Assembly: GCA_907165135.1 (NCBI GenBank)
Contig: OU015567.1
Span: 14,141,001-14,205,000 of the forward strand
Length of the DNA: 64,000 nucleotides
Origin: Oikopleura dioica
Taxonomy: Eukaryota > Chordata > Appendicularia > Copelata > Oikopleuridae
Direction of reading: 5' to 3'
A program made the position numbers and the translations under genes. Below the pieces are notes generated by a model. That model ran no database searches and had not been told where the DNA came from. It saw nothing but the letters and a program-made list of their open reading frames with translations. Shown piece after piece: positions 62,501 to 64,000 of this stretch; position 1 is the first letter of the stretch, and each line of letters begins with the position of its first letter.

Positions 62501-64000
62501 GAAGGATTGATCGGCTCGCAGGCAATTTTCATAACCGAAATGCTGTTGTGCTTCAGTGGCGAGAAAATCTCGGCTGAAAAAGGATCAAACTTTAATTCTC
62601 AAAAATTTTGTACCATCGCAGCAATCCTCAGAGATTCCAACAACAGTCGCGGTCTTTGAAATCGGCTCATCAATTCCTTCAATCAGTACCATCGATCCTT
62701 GAAAAAATAAGAGCTAGAAAAGAATAGAAAAACAAACCAGCAGGAACTCGATCGACCTCGCAGGTGTACCGCGCTTGAGTAATCCACAGTCGTCCACATC
62801 GCATAATTCGCGAGTCTTCCTCGTCGTCAAGGGAGTAGTTCTCGCCGAGGATCTTTACTTCGCTATGAGAGTTGATGGTTCCTGAGATAACTCGTCCATA
62901 CGCATTGAATCTTTTTCGTGGTCAAAAATGAAAGTCTAAGTAGACGTTGTTTTCATGATTTATGACCATTTTCCTTGTAGCATCATCAGTAGAAAACATC
63001 TTCGTAACGTAAACAACCAGTGGTCCATTCGTATCGCACTTGACAACGTCTTGGGCGAAATCCGACTTCATCGTTCCAGCATACGCATCCTGCATTATTC
63101 TTCCATTTCCTTCCTTCGCCGAGGGAACCTTTTCAGCAATCATCTCCACAAAACTCGAAAAGTCACCAAAGAATCGAGAACAGACGATTCTCAGAAGCGG
63201 CCTGATGTTCATCTTCAACTCCGTCTTCGACAGTCGAATTCCGAGCTGCTCAACAGTCTCTGCTAGAGAAGTATCAACGTCTCCAATGGTTTGGGCGAAG
63301 ATCTTGTAGAGGGGCTCGAGAATCCACTGGACGAAGCTGCGGACAGACTCGGAAGATGATTTTTCCTTCTGGAACTTGCGAGTTTTCGGGTTGAAATAGA
63401 TGTCTCCCCAAAGACGCTCGGCGAGTTTTGAAGCTTGGAAAGAGCTGCCGTGCGAATCAGAGTAAATCTCCGCGAATGTATGGAGATTGAAGCAGAAAGA
63501 AAACTCCGGAGAAGCGAAGATGATGTTCTTCTTCAATGGGGAGATGAGTTCGAGATCGTCTCCAGCGTGAGTTTTGATCAACGCGTTGACTTCGTCGATG
63601 ACTTGCTTGATTTTGTAGTAAGCGTCTTCTGGTGGAAGCTTGAGCTCGATGATCAGTCGGTCAATTTTGTTGAGGCAGAGCGTGATGGGGATCTTCTGCT
63701 GGCATATGTGTTGGATCAGCCGCTCTGTGGACATCATTACTCCCTCCGCGACATCGACGAAGAGAACGACGCCGTCGACGATTCTCAGCGCTGCGGAGAC
63801 CTCGCCGGTGAAATTCACGTGGCCGGGAGTGTCGATCATGTTGAGCACGTAGTTCTTGCCTTTGGTGTTTGGCAGGAGCATTGTAAACGGAGTGCATTTG
63901 ATCGAACAGCCTCGTTCGCGCTCGGTGTGCAGGGTGTCGTTGTAGCGCGTGTTTCGCTGAGGATTCTTCTCGCAAGGATCGTGTCTGATCACATCTTTGT
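59594..64000 (-). CDS. EFTUD2: EFTUD2/Snu114, U5 snRNP GTPase, 5' end beyond the window, interrupted by a transposon
   Basis: Snu114 is the EF-G-like GTPase that drives Brr2/Prp8 rearrangements in the spliceosome. The visible part starts in the G domain ([50 protein letters not shown]) and continues [102 protein letters not shown], then after an insertion [40 protein letters not shown] and [19 protein letters not shown]. It ends [17 protein letters not shown], stop 59594-59596. One intron (62911-62973) fits only as GA-AG. A 1,562-bp hAT element sits inside the exon after WAFGP. Confidence 0.92.
60767..61388. repeat. Nested palindrome inside the EFTUD2 hAT element
   Basis: The left arm begins TGCATATAGAACTG then ACGTGCTTTTTTAAG. 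The right arm ends AAAAAAGCACGTCTATATGCA. The matching continues inward over CTTCCGGCTCTAGAG/GTTCTAGAGCCGGAAG and TATAGACCCCCGAACA, with the arms converging near 61080. It looks like a separate foldback MITE that landed in the hAT element. Confidence 0.75.
61555..61670 (+). repeat. 21-bp degenerate tandem repeat encoding a heptapeptide frame
   Basis: Five or more units of about 21 bp (TTCTCCAATGTCCATCCCGG, TTCTTCGACGTCAATCCCGA, TTCTCCATCGTCGATCCCGG) follow each other. They read as [28 protein letters not shown] in one frame. It could be a relic of a coding repeat or simple expansion. Confidence 0.6.
61700..61744 (+). mobile_element. 5' fragment of the CAGTGTTTGAA hAT MITE
   Basis: CAGTGTTTGAAAAAATGGTG and the following CACGAGCGAGCGCGAG match the left end of the MITE at 20308 and then stop abruptly. 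It is nested in the EFTUD2 element. Confidence 0.8.

Overview
The window looks like a compact animal genome, most probably an appendicularian tunicate close to Oikopleura dioica. No database was searched. The evidence is: mostly 33-60 nt introns; several introns that fit only as GA-AG; same-strand genes about 100-200 bp apart with an acceptor-like polypyrimidine-AG just before the next start (operons with spliced-leader trans-splicing); a histone H2B gene with a 3' stem-loop; and recognisable orthologues of metazoan genes (LRWD1, CFAP68/C11orf1, GGA, EFTUD2/Snu114).

Region 1 (0.4-12.3 kb) holds seven minus-strand genes of unknown function. Going downstream they are G (12.3-11.0), F, E, A, B, C and D (0.4). 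The last four are packed like one operon. They encode basic or low-complexity proteins, one mucin-like secreted protein and two membrane proteins. Region 2 (12.6-16.6 kb) has a 60-aa two-exon gene, a 127-aa single-exon gene, a head-to-tail minus-strand pair, and LRWD1 (LRR plus WD40).

Region 3 (16.6-32 kb) is repeat-rich. It holds a MITE family with GCCGC hairpins, a 543-bp hAT-type MITE with a perfect 8-bp target duplication, and a small inverted-repeat element. It also holds a 6.2-kb element with ~990-bp terminal inverted repeats carrying several small spliced ORFs of unknown type. Last is a ~1.4-kb element built around a ~0.46-kb-arm palindrome that splits an unknown coiled-coil gene. One 60-aa two-exon membrane protein gene lies inside this region.

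Region 4 (32.7-40.5 kb) has a RhoGAP gene, Cys-rich and membrane-protein fragments, a Tc1/mariner-type MITE, a secreted Cys-rich/kelch protein and an SH3-coiled-coil-RING protein. Region 5 (40.5-48.2 kb) is a tandem triplication of membrane-anchored flavin monooxygenases of the class-B, Baeyer-Villiger type. A two-domain Kazal inhibitor gene and a small coiled-coil gene lie between copies.

Region 6 (48.5-64 kb) has histone H2B, two small paralogues with a shared upstream element, a LamG/EGF-like membrane protein, CFAP68, a CCP-like membrane protein, GGA and EFTUD2, which runs off the right edge. EFTUD2 is interrupted inside a conserved exon by a 1,562-bp hAT-type element with 13-bp perfect terminal repeats and an 8-bp target duplication.

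Most striking: the EFTUD2 insertion with no visible canonical splice solution; GA-AG introns, one interrupting the FAD-binding glycine motif in all three monooxygenase copies and another present in only two; the unclassified 6.2-kb element; and stop codons embedded in the AATAAA signal at three genes. Exon borders were placed by eye from reading frames and splice consensus. Domain names rest on motif recognition.
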